Shown: positions 37,301-49,264 of the stretch, in pieces
How positions within the stretch are numbered: the first letter of the stretch is position 1
Layout: every line of letters begins with the position of its first letter
Assembly (NCBI RefSeq): GCF_022539315.1
Contig: NC_066319.1
Span: 32,579,093 to 32,643,092, forward strand
Direction: 5' to 3'
Length of the DNA stretch: 64,000 nucleotides
Source: Serinus canaria
Taxonomy: Eukaryota; Chordata; Aves; Passeriformes; Fringillidae
Notes under the pieces: model-generated
What the model saw: the letters and a program-made list of their open reading frames with translations, nothing else
Told to the model about the DNA's origin: nothing
Database searches by the model: none
Position numbers and translations under genes: made by a program

Positions 37301-39420
37301 TAACAAAAAACCCACAAAAAAGTCCTTGGATTAAATCCTGCATACATCACAAGTTTTGTTGTACCTATTAAGTATAATTTGATTTCCTAGTTAGAAGGTC
37401 TAAGACAAAACCAGAAATCCTTAAGACAAGTGATCTCTATTTTCCTTAACAAGTCTCTGAGTTGTCTCTGTTGTTTTTGGCAAAATATCTGTATCCATTT
37501 CCTCTGTAAACCTGATACCATCAGAGACATTAATTTATCTTGAATGTGGTGTCTACACTCTATTTTGAAGGATCACAATTTGAAGATTGTACTGGTATTT
37601 AGAATATAGTTACCTTCTTTTTTTCCACTCACTTATGTGAACTAAAAGACAAATGTTTCTCTGCTCTTTAATGGAAGTAACAATTTAAAGTCACTGATTT
37701 TTTGTATAGAAAAAATAGAGTGCCAATTTTATAAGGAACTAAGATTATGCAGGATTGTACCAACAGATACAGAGCTATTGAAGATAAAATAAATCTCCAA
37801 TAACAGTGACTTTTTTCCTGAGCTGGATTCTGGGTGATGCACATGATGCCAAATAGCTTTTATGCCAAGGTTGAATACCTTCCTAAAAGATTTCAAAAGA
37901 AATGCTAGATTTGATCCAGAAATTACTGTGTGTCATATGAGTGACATTGTTTTAGACAAGAAATTACAGCTGAAGACCAGGATGTGCCTTCTGATTAAGG
38001 TCTTTGAGAACAAGCAATTTTCACTTTCTCCTACATCAGCAACAATACTGAATGTTGTTGACCAAGAAGGCAGTACAAGGGGCAGTTGAGAGTTCAGATA
38101 TTCCCTAGTCAGACAGCTGCACTCAGCTCCTTCAGGATCCTGAGCAGATGCAGCAGATGGCCTCTTTATTGAAAGGTGTAAGGAAATGGTAGGTGACAGC
38201 AATCACCACGTAACATTGGAATTTGTATTTGCTACAGACAAAAAAATCAGGCCTGAAAATCAGCTTTATTCTTGCTCCAGTAGGCTTAAGTCCCTGTCTG
38301 CTGCCCATGTAGTCAAATTCTGAATTGTTTATTTTTATCTGAAGTAAATCCTAAGGATGGAAAGCAAAATCTCCTTAAGAGTGGAGCAGGTTCTCTTTCC
38401 TACTAATTTGTATCTGTTTGTCTTACGATAAAAGCCAGTGTTGTCAGAGAAGCTACAGTGTATAGAAAAATATATTACTTTGCTTACATGAATTCACATT
38501 TAGTTTATCACCCATTTGGTCCAACTTGTATGCCATAGATCAGGCCCTGACGTTGTAAACTCTCTCCTGCAGAACTGCCTGTGAATAGCAAATAAAAACA
38601 ATCCAGCTGTGATGGACATGTTGTTATAACTGCTGCCAGTGAAAATGCATAGCTGACAGTTCTGCATACACTGCTTAGCTACCCCAAACAGGACAAGGAG
38701 CTGAGGAGACTATCCCACCACTTTATTACTGCCAAGAAGTTATTAAAAAAATATTCCCAAGAAATATTTACCTCCATCATTCTTCATAAAATTTCAATGT
38801 TTTCTCTCCCTTCCCAATATTTTTGCAGCTCAAATTACCTTTATCTCACTTCTTGCCCTTAAATAACTTGTACAGTGGGGAGCAGTTTCCCCAGCTCTGT
38901 TCATGAGCTTCAATATCTTCAACAGCAGATTGCTTTTGTTTGCCCATGAAATTAGGGGCAGAAAGGTGAAGTGTGGTGTTTTTGTTAGAATGGCAAGTTC
39001 TTATTCAATATCTACATAATTTATGTTTTTTCACTTCCAAAGGTTGAGAAAGAAAGTTAGTAAGATTTTTCCAACACCAAAAGATAATTCTAAAAAATAT
39101 CATGGTTCAATATACTGCAAATTTATGAACTTGTTAGGAGTAGTGTTGACCACCAAAAAGCTTTGTTTCTTCCTGGTGACAGTAGCTTACTATTAGAGAC
39201 AGAGAAAGTCCCTCAAAACTCTATTAAAAAAGAATGCCTTAATATTTCTTTCAAATCGGTCTGGAACAAGACTACAGAGTACAATCCCCCAAAACCACTG
39301 ATTTTCAGTTTCAAATTTTCATTATGGTCGATTACAAAAGGCATTCCTAAGAGTTGCCAATGTTTAAGTGTGTCTTAATACAAATCTCATTCTTGCTTTT
39401 CTGCACTGCTCACAGGACCT
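34331..39420. other. Mostly unique non-coding DNA
   Basis: I see no gene. Contains a poly-T at 34690-34701, the duplication at 35581-35628 and a good acceptor at about 36870-36898 (TATTTTCTTTTCTTTATAG) followed by an unremarkable open frame. Frames at 35151-35506, 36508-36747 and 37862-38202 are 89 codons or fewer and have no recognisable domain. Confidence 0.5.
35581..35628. repeat. 24-bp tandem duplication
   Basis: GATAGAGCTATGGTGAGAG (35581) is repeated as GATACAGCTATGGTGAGAG (35605), with the unit ends slightly diverged. Confidence 0.88.
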
Positions 39421-39790
39421 GGATTTCTCTCATTTTCACAGCCGTGTATTTTCAGCATTTTGCAAGTCAGAGGAACAATTCAGAACCTAACAAATAACCC
39501 GTAGCATTCGCAGCTCATTAATACGGCAGTGAGTGTATAGGTAAAGATTAGATAATTGCAGAGATAAGGATTCAGTTCAGGTAGAGGAACAAAATGTTTG
39601 AACCAAACACTCAGGCAGCACCAGGGCTGTGGTGTGGGGTCCCACAGTCAATAGCCATGGCTGCAGGGCTCCCCGCATTAAACTAGGGATGTTAAATTCG
39701 GGATGCATCCACGCTGACAGCAAGCACAGAAGGATTGAAGAGCAGGCCAGCGACTGCTCAAAGAACCAAGAAGAAGCTAATAAAAATGCA
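39421..39790. promoter_or_regulatory. Cluster of retained CpGs, possible regulatory element
   Basis: About eight CpGs occur in roughly 350 bp (in CAGCCGTG, CCCGTAGC, ATTCGCAG, TACGGCAG, CCCCGCATT, TTCGGGA, CCACGCTG and CAGCGACT), while flanking DNA has almost none. I see no repeat or open frame of interest. Retained CpGs in avian non-coding DNA often mark constrained or unmethylated elements. Function is inference. Confidence 0.3.
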
Positions 39791-39949
39791 GGAATAGTTT
39801 AGGTTTTCTTGTAACCAAAAAACCTGGAAAATTTGTTTGCTTATAAGTGAAACACATTAAATTTTGCAAGAAAATCCTAATTCCAGGATTTCAAATAACG
39901 TTGAACTGAAAACTCTGCATAGAAGCTGTTAGTCGTACTACTGCTTTTT

Positions 39950-40093
39950 CCACCAAAAACAAAACAAAAAACCAAAAACCAAACCAAAAACCAAAACAAA
40001 CAAAAAAACCCCAAATAACCAAAAAAAGCCAACAACAACAACCCACCAAAACCAAAATAAATAACCAAAGCAACCAACAAACCAAAAATAACC
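39950..40093. repeat. 144-bp A/C-only low-complexity tract
   Basis: The plus strand is almost entirely A and C (CCAAAAACC, CAACAACAACAACC and CAAACAAAAAAACCCC units), so the other strand is T/G only. The two minus-strand frames through it (39877-40080 and 39891-40085) encode F/L/W/G-rich nonsense and are artefacts. Confidence 0.9.
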
Positions 40094-42104
40094 TAGAGCC
40101 TACTTTTTCTCTTAGTTTTATTTTGATGCTTTAAATTTTCCTGCCATGAACTTGGTTTTGCTTCTGTTATTATAAACTCATATTTATCCTTGAAGATATG
40201 CAACTTCTGTTTCCTCAATTTTTATTGCAGGTGCTCATGGCATCTGTCAGAAGTGAGGTTTCATTCGGCTGGACTTTGTTTTACTTGAAGATTTTACCTG
40301 CAATGTCCTCTTGAGCACGTTTTTGGCATTGTTCTGTAATTGAACCTGTTCTAAGCTCTTTTCTTCATTAATCACTGATCCAATAATGGAACCAAGAAGC
40401 TAGCACTTTTCCCATTGGAATTGTTTGGGCTCATTTTGCAAGCAAGGGCATGAAACAAGAATTTGTAGTATCTTTTTGTCCCAAACATGGATTCTTTCAC
40501 TCGGTGTGCAAGAGCCCTGCCTGCACACATAGCCTACTGTCCATTTGAGGCTTGCCAAATATTTGGCCTTTCAAGTATTCTGAGTGAAATCCTGACCCAT
40601 TGAAACTAATGGCTTAATTCCCCAAATTAAAATTTCACATTTTGGTTTTTGTTTTTTATTTCACAGTCAGAGGTTTTAAACCATCTAAATTATGTCACAA
40701 CAGTGACTTCATTGCATCAGTATTAAATTCCTTATGAGGAATTACGCTTTGCTTCTTTGCCACACAAAGCAGAATGTAATTTTGCTTTTTACAGGTGTAG
40801 TTTAAGTTTTTCTGAGGTTTTTAGTAACTGGGAGAGAAATACAGACTAACAGGTTAGAAGAGATGATTCAGGGGTCAAAATTACTGCAATGCTAAAATTC
40901 CTTTCAGAATAGGTAGAAAAAAGCAGGTAGGTGAAGGGAGCAGGATAATTTAACACTAATCATTTTACTCTTTTGTGAAGAGCTCTACAGAAATGAGACC
41001 AGACTGAAAAGGTATCTCAAATATATTTTAACTGAGTTTTGGAGTCAAATAACAAAAGGTGAACACAGTGCTTGTATTCTCTGATTTCCATGTTACCTGC
41101 TCAGAGTAAATTGCATACATCTGACAGTGTTTCTTGTTCCTTCCGTCTGAAGACTCAACACTAAAAAAACCCCAACAAACACTGTGCTTTGAAATTTCAG
41201 ATCAGACAACAGAAACAAAAGGCAGAAAATTGCAGCTCTATGTGTAATAACTAAACCTCTTGTTATATGCTGCTATAGCAAATATAAAACATTTTCATTT
41301 CCTTTGTATAGGAAATTCAATAGGACCTGAAAAAGGGGTCAACCAAGTACTGTGACTCCCACTATAAAATGTGAGTGGTGCTAATATTCCTTTTTCAACT
41401 CTCATGTGATTGCAAAGAACCAAACAGATAAAATATAGCTTTCATAAAACTGGAGGTTTGGTGGAGAATTAGCATGAGAGTTGTGCAGGCGACTTGCAAA
41501 CGGAAGGCTGGCCAAGAGCTCAGATTTATGCTATGAAATAGAAATGCTTTTCTCCTGAGGTTTTCTTGAAAATATCACTGCATGTGGTCATGTTGGTTTA
41601 CTGGCATATTTTCCTGATTTTTTTTTCAAAGTGAAGGGGGGAGGAGGAAAGAGGAGAAGCCTGTTCCTTTAAGAGAAACATAACTATCAGGGCATTGGGA
41701 AAGCATATAAAAATACATATTATAAATAGCACAAATGGGAATTTAAAACATTATAGCATATTGAAATTTGGGCGGAGGAATTCTTAAGAAAATATGGGAA
41801 ATGTTGTCAGACCAGAATTGAAATTTCATTTTTTATGGAGTGTTTACAGTGTCACATATTTTATTTCCATAGATTTCAGCTGTCACCTACCAACATTAGA
41901 AAATTCTAAGGAACAAAAATCAAGTGTAGTTTTACAGAGATTTTTCTTGCCTATTTAACTCAGATCAGTCTGAATTCAGACACAGGCATTTTAGTAGTCA
42001 AACTACATTATTTGTGGTACAATTTTCATGGTACAGTTTTTGTAACTCAGTAACAAGAGATCCCGGATGGAAAGCTTACAAGCAGTACAAGCCTATAAGC
42101 AATT
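40094..42104. other. Unique non-coding DNA
   Basis: I see no gene, and no open frame reaches the lengths listed elsewhere. A purine run (GGGGGGAGGAGGAAAGAGGAG) lies at 41636-41658. Confidence 0.55.
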
Positions 42105-42215
42105 CAAACAGAATTTAATTACACAAAGGGTGGCTGAATTATGGAGCACATTGCTGAAGGCAGCAATAGATGCAAGAATTATAAATCAGTTCAAGAAAGA
42201 ACTCAGAGAAAGGAA
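42105..42215 (+). mobile_element. Old, decayed CR1/L3-like 3' region
   Basis: The order AGGGTGGCTGAATTATGGAG, CACATTGCTGAAGGCAGCAA, TAGATGCAAGAATTATAAAT, CAGTTCAAGAAAG resembles the conserved stretch near the 3' end of CR1-type LINEs (not-present-at-once, remove-and-replace of gaps aside: GGTGGT-GAA-TGGAACA-TTGCC-GA-GTAGATGCA-TTCAAG). It is much more diverged than the other CR1 copies, so probably an ancient insertion. It may extend upstream to about 42050. Naming is from memory. Confidence 0.55.
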
Positions 42216-43852
42216 ATCAAAAAGTAAAACAAATCAGCTCCTTTAAAAACATCACAGGGTTAAATGGGGCAGGCCACAGCGGACTCAACAGTCAAGCCCT
42301 TTTTCTTTAAATGTTCCTGTGTTTCCTAAGAAAGAAACTACATAATCACTCCATTGATTTCCATAATGGCTGTAGTTCCAAGTACCAGAAATACATGAGT
42401 GTGTCTTTTGTGCTTTACCTGTGCTTACAGAATTTTTTTTGCCTTTCCTTTTATTTCAAACTTCATTTACACTTGCACTGTTTTACATGACTCTGGCAGT
42501 ATAAAGCAGCCATGAAGTAACTGTAAATATGATTTATGCTCCCTTTACACTAGCAAAGTGATGTATAGTATCCTTAGGGAATGTGGAATCATGCCCACTG
42601 CCCGTGAAACAGACACATAAACTCTGTTTAATTTTATTTAACAAGCACATTTCTATTTTATGGGGTTTTTTTATATCATTTTAAGACTCATATTCATTTC
42701 TTCTCCTTAAAGTAGACTGACAGAACTGAATTCAGTGTTCTCAGTGCATTAATATTTCATTAATTCTATGTATATTAAAAAAATGATGGTTTATACCTAC
42801 ACATCTAAACAAACCACTACTAATAGATCTCTGTTAATTTTTCTCACCTATAAAATTTGCAGTCTTAGGAATATTGAACATGGAAAGAGTGCATAAGTGA
42901 AGTAATGATTACTCAGGGTGATTACAATGCCATCATTTTTATATCAAATGAGCATTTCAGGGATGATTACTGTAGAATTGATTGAGTGCCTCACCAAACC
43001 CTTCATATAATTGTAGTGTTGATCTTAAGGTTGATCAAACAGAAACAAAGAATTAAAAATTTGCCCTAGAAGGGAGATAATTTTAAAAATAGAATCTCCT
43101 GGAAACAATATGTTTACCTAATTTTAACTTCCAACGATTTTATGGAAAAAATGGTAAAAAACTAGGCAGATGTATTTTTCTGCAGGTATTTTGATGCTTT
43201 AATGAGTGCTGTCTGTAGGAGACCTTGTGGTTAAAAACAATATTAATTGATTCTCTGGGCCTTAGTGACACGTATTTTTTTCAGTTCTTTGATCGTCAAC
43301 ACAGAGAGAAGCCTTTGTGAGGGGTTGCAGCAATATTGCCTCATGTCCATTTTTAAATGCACTACAATGATGCCTGAACTCTTAAAAAATGGAATCAGGG
43401 GCTTGAAAAGTTAAAACTTTAGGGTTTTTTCCCCAATGATTTAAAATTACTTCCATAAAGATTTAAGATGCTGACACCACAATGACTGGAATATCCATTA
43501 TGTGCTTAGTAACCTTGTACAGCACATTTGAGGTGTTATTATCATCAGTACTGATCCCTGTAGTTTCTCTGGCATTCAGGACCAGAGGTGTTCAGTGACT
43601 CAGACATACAGGCTACTGAACCTTTCCTGATACAGAATGTGACCCTATGCATGTCTGCAATGTAACTCAAAACACAGAAGTATTTTCAGAAGTGAAAAAA
43701 TGTATTTAGGAGCAGCTCTTTAGAAACTGGGTGAATGGTGCTATAGAGCATAAAACTGTAGAAATCAAATGTAATTTTTCTGATTTATTTGTTTAAAACT
43801 CCTTTTATTACCATTTGATTTAATTTCATTATACTGAAAAAAAATCCAGGAT
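42216..43852. other. Unique non-coding DNA
   Basis: I see no gene. An 18-bp word, TTAAAGTAGACTGACAGA, at 42707-42724 also occurs at 36739-36756. This may be chance or a very old repeat. Confidence 0.5.
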
Positions 43853-43900
43853 TTGGTTTTGGGGCTTGGTTTGTTTGTTTTTTTTTTGTTTTTTTTTTTT
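43853..43900. repeat. T/G-rich tract
   Basis: TTTGGTTTTGGGGCTTGG followed by GTTTGTTT and two long T runs. Same class as the tract at 11634. Confidence 0.85.
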
Positions 43901-44379
43901 AAATGGCAATTATTGACTCCAAAAAGGAAATTGTTTGACCAAAACAAACAAAATCTTAATTTGTATTAAAGTTAGAATGGAAGACCAGATTTAGAGTTCT
44001 TGTGGACAGCAGCAGTATTGTGCTTTACAACTGTGAATGTGGATTTTGTTTCACAGCAAAGAGATAAAGGATTATCAAAAACCCAGAAAAGTAAATAAAA
44101 GTAAAGAAACTACTGCTGCAGCCATGGATGAGGAATATCTTTATTTTTAAATTTTTGCATGGCAGACAAAGAAATCTTTGTGAGCTTCTCTCTGTATCTT
44201 CCCTCACAGAACTTATGTGTTGAAAAGAGAAGCTTAAATGTAATTTTTTGGACATTATTTTACACAAGCATTTTTTTCATTCTGTCCTATTGATATACTA
44301 CTTCTCACTTTCCTCTGCCCTTGCCAAAACTTCACACATGCCTCCTAAGCACAGGAACAGAAATCAGCATTGTATTGTT

Positions 44380-46400
44380 TTGACTGCCATTGCTTTGTGA
44401 TCTTAAATGGTCCCTCAACCCTTTTGTCAATATTTATTGATGGGATCCACAGGCGCTCTGAGTGATCCCACTCTTGAGGGGCATAAACCAATGGCAAGCT
44501 GGGAAGGCAAGAAAAGGGGGGCCTGCTCCAGGCAAGAGCTGGTTAGGAAATATCAAAAGCTCAGGAGCCATTGACATAATGTCAAACATTTCAAATCCTT
44601 GGTTGTTTCTCTGGCTAATGCCATGCTAAACAGAACCATTATCAGCCCCTAAAGTGGAAATGGATACATATATGCACACCACATGCATGTACACTCACCT
44701 CCAGGAACACACTAGAGTCTGCAGGGAAATGAAGCAATGCCAATGAAACCATGTACAGAGAAAGTTCTCGGATAAATTAACAGTGCAATTACATTACATG
44801 ACATGCCACAAGATGGATGAGGAAAACTTGGCTATATTACATTCTGTTTTCAAATTGCAATTTATTTGAGGGTTTTAATGGATGCCTTATTAAAACATCT
44901 CAGCATTGGTCAGGTTTCAGCGCGTGTCAGAGTAGCCCATGATTGATGACACCCTCTGCTGCTTCCCTTGCACATTTGCAGGGAATTTAAGCAAAGAGGG
45001 AATGAACAGAAGCTCAGATTCATATTGATCGTGTGAAGGTGCACTGCCTGAGAGCACAGTCTAATAACATTCTCTTAGCTGAACTGCCTCACATGAAGGC
45101 ATTTATTACAAGAACTAAAATGTTATATTGTTCGGGATAAAAGAACATTGTACAAACAAAAGAGTAGGCAACAAACAAGGGAGAGTAGGAGAGAAAAAGA
45201 GAAAGAAATACTAATGTGTAACTTTAAGCAATGAACTGCTATTATCTCCTAAGAGCATATTTCAGACAGCTAAAAAAATGGTGAATCTAAGCATTCTCTA
45301 TGCAGATATAAAAGAATATTCTGAGGATAAACTAGAGACAACAAGTTCCTATTTTTTTCTTTAATCCATTTCATTTAGATGGGATCCTGTAATTATATTG
45401 GTAGCAATGAGGGTGGAGGTCAGGGCTAAACACAATTAGGATTTCGAACATCAAAATGGATAGCTTGACATTAATCATTTGACCATCCAATGTCTTTCTT
45501 CATCACTTTAAGTACTATATACTGTAGTTAATCGATCTGACCGTCACCCATTTTATAAGCGAAAAGCACTCGGATCTAACCAGTGTAAATCTTAAAGAGT
45601 CCCCCACCCTTTTAGAGGGAAGCTTCTTGATAGATTTGGACTAGACTTGCATAATATAAGAAATACTTCCTCTGTGAGATTTGCAAGCTACCTGATTGAA
45701 AAAGAGGAAATTTCTATGATTTCAGACTGCAAAAGCACTGCTGGCTTTTACCTCCCAAAACACCCTTTTAAAGAAATCCGTGTAAGCTCTTCATCACATC
45801 AGCAATGTTTGGTTAACTGATACTATTTTTTCTTCATTGTAAATGGACTCAAGCTGAAGGTAAAATGAGATAATCAACTACAGATGAGGTAGAGTAGAAA
45901 TACCCTTGCCCCTAGGTACCTGAAAACACAATACTGATTACAAATAAAAATTCAGGTTGGTCATTAGAGTCCAATTCTTTCAGATGCTGAGTACTTGTCA
46001 GTACCACTGCTGTGGCTGTGTTCTATTTACTTTGTCTTTCTCTGGCCAGCAGAAAGCACTCAGTATCATCCATGATCAGATCTCCAAAACACTCCCCACA
46101 TATCTATGCTTGAGGCTTGGTTAAGCACTGTCTCATATGTCAGCACTGCCTCTGGCTGTTTGCAGCTCTAATACCATTCCAGTTTCAATTCCAGGTCTAA
46201 AAGATTATTTGTTTGACCTGCCTTGCTCGTCATTATCTGAGCTGCTAATTTTATTATTTTGTTAGCACCCTGGGCTGCATGGTATAAAGCAACACTATAA
46301 AAGTGTAGTTTGATTATATTGGAATCATTCAGCATCCCAGAGCAAACAAAATGCAGCACTCCCACCCACACTGCTATGGTAGCAAAGAAGAGGGAGTAAA
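44380..46400. promoter_or_regulatory. Candidate conserved non-coding block
   Basis: About 2 kb without any repeat or simple sequence of note. It has balanced composition and retained CpGs (TTTCAGCGCGTGTC near 44920; TCGATCTGACCG and AAGCGAAAAGCACTCGGATC at about 45532-45576). It is dense in homeodomain-, SOX- and POU-like words (TTTATTGATGG, TTTATTACAAG, GAGCTGCTAATTTTATTATT). The subsegments 44400-44660, 44810-45180 and 46090-46380 look most constrained. No protein frame is credible: the longest is 67 codons (46168-46371, minus). Enhancer function is inference and no alignment was possible. Confidence 0.35.
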
Positions 46401-46457
46401 GAAGAGGGGGAAGGGAGGATAAAAGCTGTAAGGAGGATAAATAAGAGTAAAAAAGCC
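46376..46457. repeat. Purine-rich tract
   Basis: A largely G/A stretch (AAGAAGAGGGAGTAAAGAAG, GGGGGAAGGGAGGATAAAAG). Low-complexity DNA. Confidence 0.7.
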
Positions 46458-49191
46458 ATTGTGGTTGAAGAGCTTTACAAATTCTCTCAGGCTAGAATTG
46501 AACAAATTTTCTATGAGACTATCTGAATTACTTGGTGCTCAAAATATTTTTTAAAAGATATTGTGGTAAAAATAATGCTAAAGCAGTTGGAATCTGTGAA
46601 GTTTTTCTGACTAAAAACAATGAATGAAATCTCTAAGGCTCCAAGTATGAAAATTAACCTTTATAGAAATCATAGAAATTTGACTAGGATTTAGAAACCT
46701 TAGGTCAGTGCATCAGGTCTCAGTTTGAACTTAGACAAGTCACTGTGCTTCTGCTATTCAATGTTCCCATTTCTCTCTGTCATAGTTTCACCACGTTTTT
46801 CCAGCTGTTTTTTAAACATCTCCATCTGAATAAGCATTTTAGACATTCAAATTACAACTTACTTTTGAAATTTTATTCTAAATATAGACAGGGTCTTTTA
46901 ATAGTCCCCATATTTAATATTAGTTATACTGCTGAAATGTTGAATCAGAATAATTACTGAATTCTTCTGCTTTTGTTTCTGAAGGTTTTATCCTCCTTTC
47001 ACCCCCATGTTTTATTTTCTAAGTAACTGACAAAGTTAAGTTGAACTTCTAAAAGGAAAAGGACTAAATTTTAATTCTCCCCTTTTCTAGTCCACGCTAC
47101 TCTGGATGCTGCAGACCTCATGCATGTTTTGTTGTTGCAGAAGCATTAAAATGGCTGCCTCCTACTGCAGGCATTTTATGGCATAGGAAAAAGGCTTTCT
47201 GAAACAGAAGAGTTCATATACTACAACCAGAAAATTCACCCTTGTGATTAGCCTGCTGTGACTCTTTCAGATCAGTGCACGTAACACCTGAGCAAGTCAT
47301 CTACAGGTAACCTAGCCATGTCATAGACATGATCATGAGCCTTAAAACAATTCTGTATTGAAAGCCAGTTATAAAATATTTTCTAGCTACTATAATTCAA
47401 TTTCAACTTTATTTATGTAGATGAAACATAGTAAAGATTAAATGTTAATAAACATTGATTTTCCAATTAATGATTGAAAATCTCGTACTAAGTGTACCTT
47501 AGAAGATGCAGCTCAAATAGTTCCAATTCATGCAAGTCACATTTTCTCAGCTTCTTGATTATAAGCTGTAACCATGTCTATTATAGCTAAGACAAATAAA
47601 CAGATATTTTCTGGCAGTTTAGTGCACAAATGCAACCTCCTAACCCTCACCATCAAAAGGTCAGAAGCTGCAAAACCTAGTCCATTAACCTCTGTAAATG
47701 GTTGTGATATTAAAAACTGACTCTCAATATCCAAGGGTCATGATCTAGTGCAATAACTATCAGCAATAAAGAATTATGACTATAGTACATTATCCATCTA
47801 TAAAATGGCCATTTATGACACCAGCACATGGGCTATCTGTAACAGGAATGAACCACCCCTTTCTAAGAACCATTCACACTTTTAGTTATGGGGTTATGAT
47901 AAAACCTGTTAAAACTTATTAAGTTCTGAAGCAGAGAACAGAACTACTATCTGTATATTAGGAGAAACAACAAAGACTTACAGGCTAATAAGGTTTAGTA
48001 GAAACCAGCAGTTTAAAGTATCATTCTCAGTCTGATTTCCAAGCTGGGACACAGAAATTTCAGATTTAGCTAGGTATCACCTCCTTACAAGAGAGCCATG
48101 GACAGGTGGAATTCTACCAAGATGCAGAGGGGTTGTTTCAAGAAAAGGGTCAGCTAATTTGTGCTTCTAGCAAACTTTCCTGGCAGTTAAACAGGATGTT
48201 TGCACTCCAAGCAAAGCAAGGATCTTGCAAAAGTGGCTGAGAAAAAAAACAAGGGTGTCCAAAAAAAAAAATAGTACAGATGATAGAGCAAAATCAATTT
48301 TAGTAGCATCAACATAATTTTGATCACAAAAAATCTATTTGCAGGGAAAGAAGGTAGAGGGTGACTGACAATTTAAGAAACAGGATAAATAAATGCAAAA
48401 AAAAAGTCATTAATTTTTTTGAAATTAAGAAAACTGTCAGAACAGGTCAAAAATTAGTATCATTCCTATAAGACATGCATATATCTCTAACTATATATAT
48501 AGATGGATAGAAGACTTCCTTCATTTGCATGATATCTCTTTAAATTGCTGAGATGTCCCATGGGTAGAAACTTAGACCAGTGAGTTATTTAATCAATCAC
48601 TAAAACTCTGATAATACATTAGCTTGGAAGACCTGCAAAAACCTAACCCACTCTCTCTTTTAGAAAGCAGCTGGTCTTAATAATTAAAATGGAAAAACTC
48701 CATCCATCTTAATTTGCAAAGAAGTCACCCAGACAGAACTGCAACACCCTATTGTAGTTTCACAGGATGTCTGTAAGGGCTAGGGAGAAAGTAGAAAATA
48801 TCCATTATTTTAATTTTGACAATAGATACAGAGAAGCCTTTTATTTGTAATTAAATGTGAGAGGTTATCAAAGCTAAAAGCAAATAACATACCAATATTG
48901 TTTATTCTTCCTTTTCCTTTTTGTTGGATTCAATGAAATCCAGCCATGGAGTCAATAACTGATTTTCAGAAATGGAATTAACTATACTTCCTTTTTCATT
49001 TTTTAGTCACAGAAAAACAAGGAAAAGCCCATGCGTGAAAATATGATATAGATTTTAAATAAGATTGCTGAAGCCCTTTTTTTTTCACTGCAATTCGTAG
49101 TGAAAATGAAATCTCTGCTAGAATAACGCCTATGTGCTGTTTTACTGCTTCTGATCCACCCATGAACTTGTCATTTGTTTTCTCCATTTAG
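46458..49191. other. Unique non-coding DNA
   Basis: I see no gene. Frames are 71 codons or fewer (46745-46960). A-runs occur near 48241-48270 and an AT dinucleotide patch at 48490-48502. Confidence 0.5.
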
Positions 49192-49264
49192 GAAACAAAA
49201 GAAACACATAGAATTAAGAAGGACTCGATGCGGGATGGCACCGGACATTGGAACTGAAACGTAG
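49192..49264 (+). other. Candidate small terminal exon
   Basis: TTGTTTTCTCCATTTAG (ending 49191) is a good splice acceptor. Behind it a frame starting at 49193 runs 23 codons to TAG at 49262-49264 and reads K/R-rich (QKKHIELRRTRCG...). A second frame from 49192 ends earlier at TGA. Four CpGs fall in 45 bp (ACTCGATGCGGG, CACCGG, AACGTAG), unlike the surrounding DNA. I do not recognise the peptide. It is too short to judge without conservation or transcript data. Confidence 0.2.

Noticed and set aside
39877..40085. Hydrophobic F/L/W/G-rich minus frames resembling membrane segments
   Set aside because: They are translations of the A/C low-complexity tract. The hydrophobicity comes from T/G-rich codons.
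36739..42724. Shared 18-bp word at 36739-36756 and 42707-42724
   Set aside because: Too short to separate from chance in AT-rich DNA of this length.
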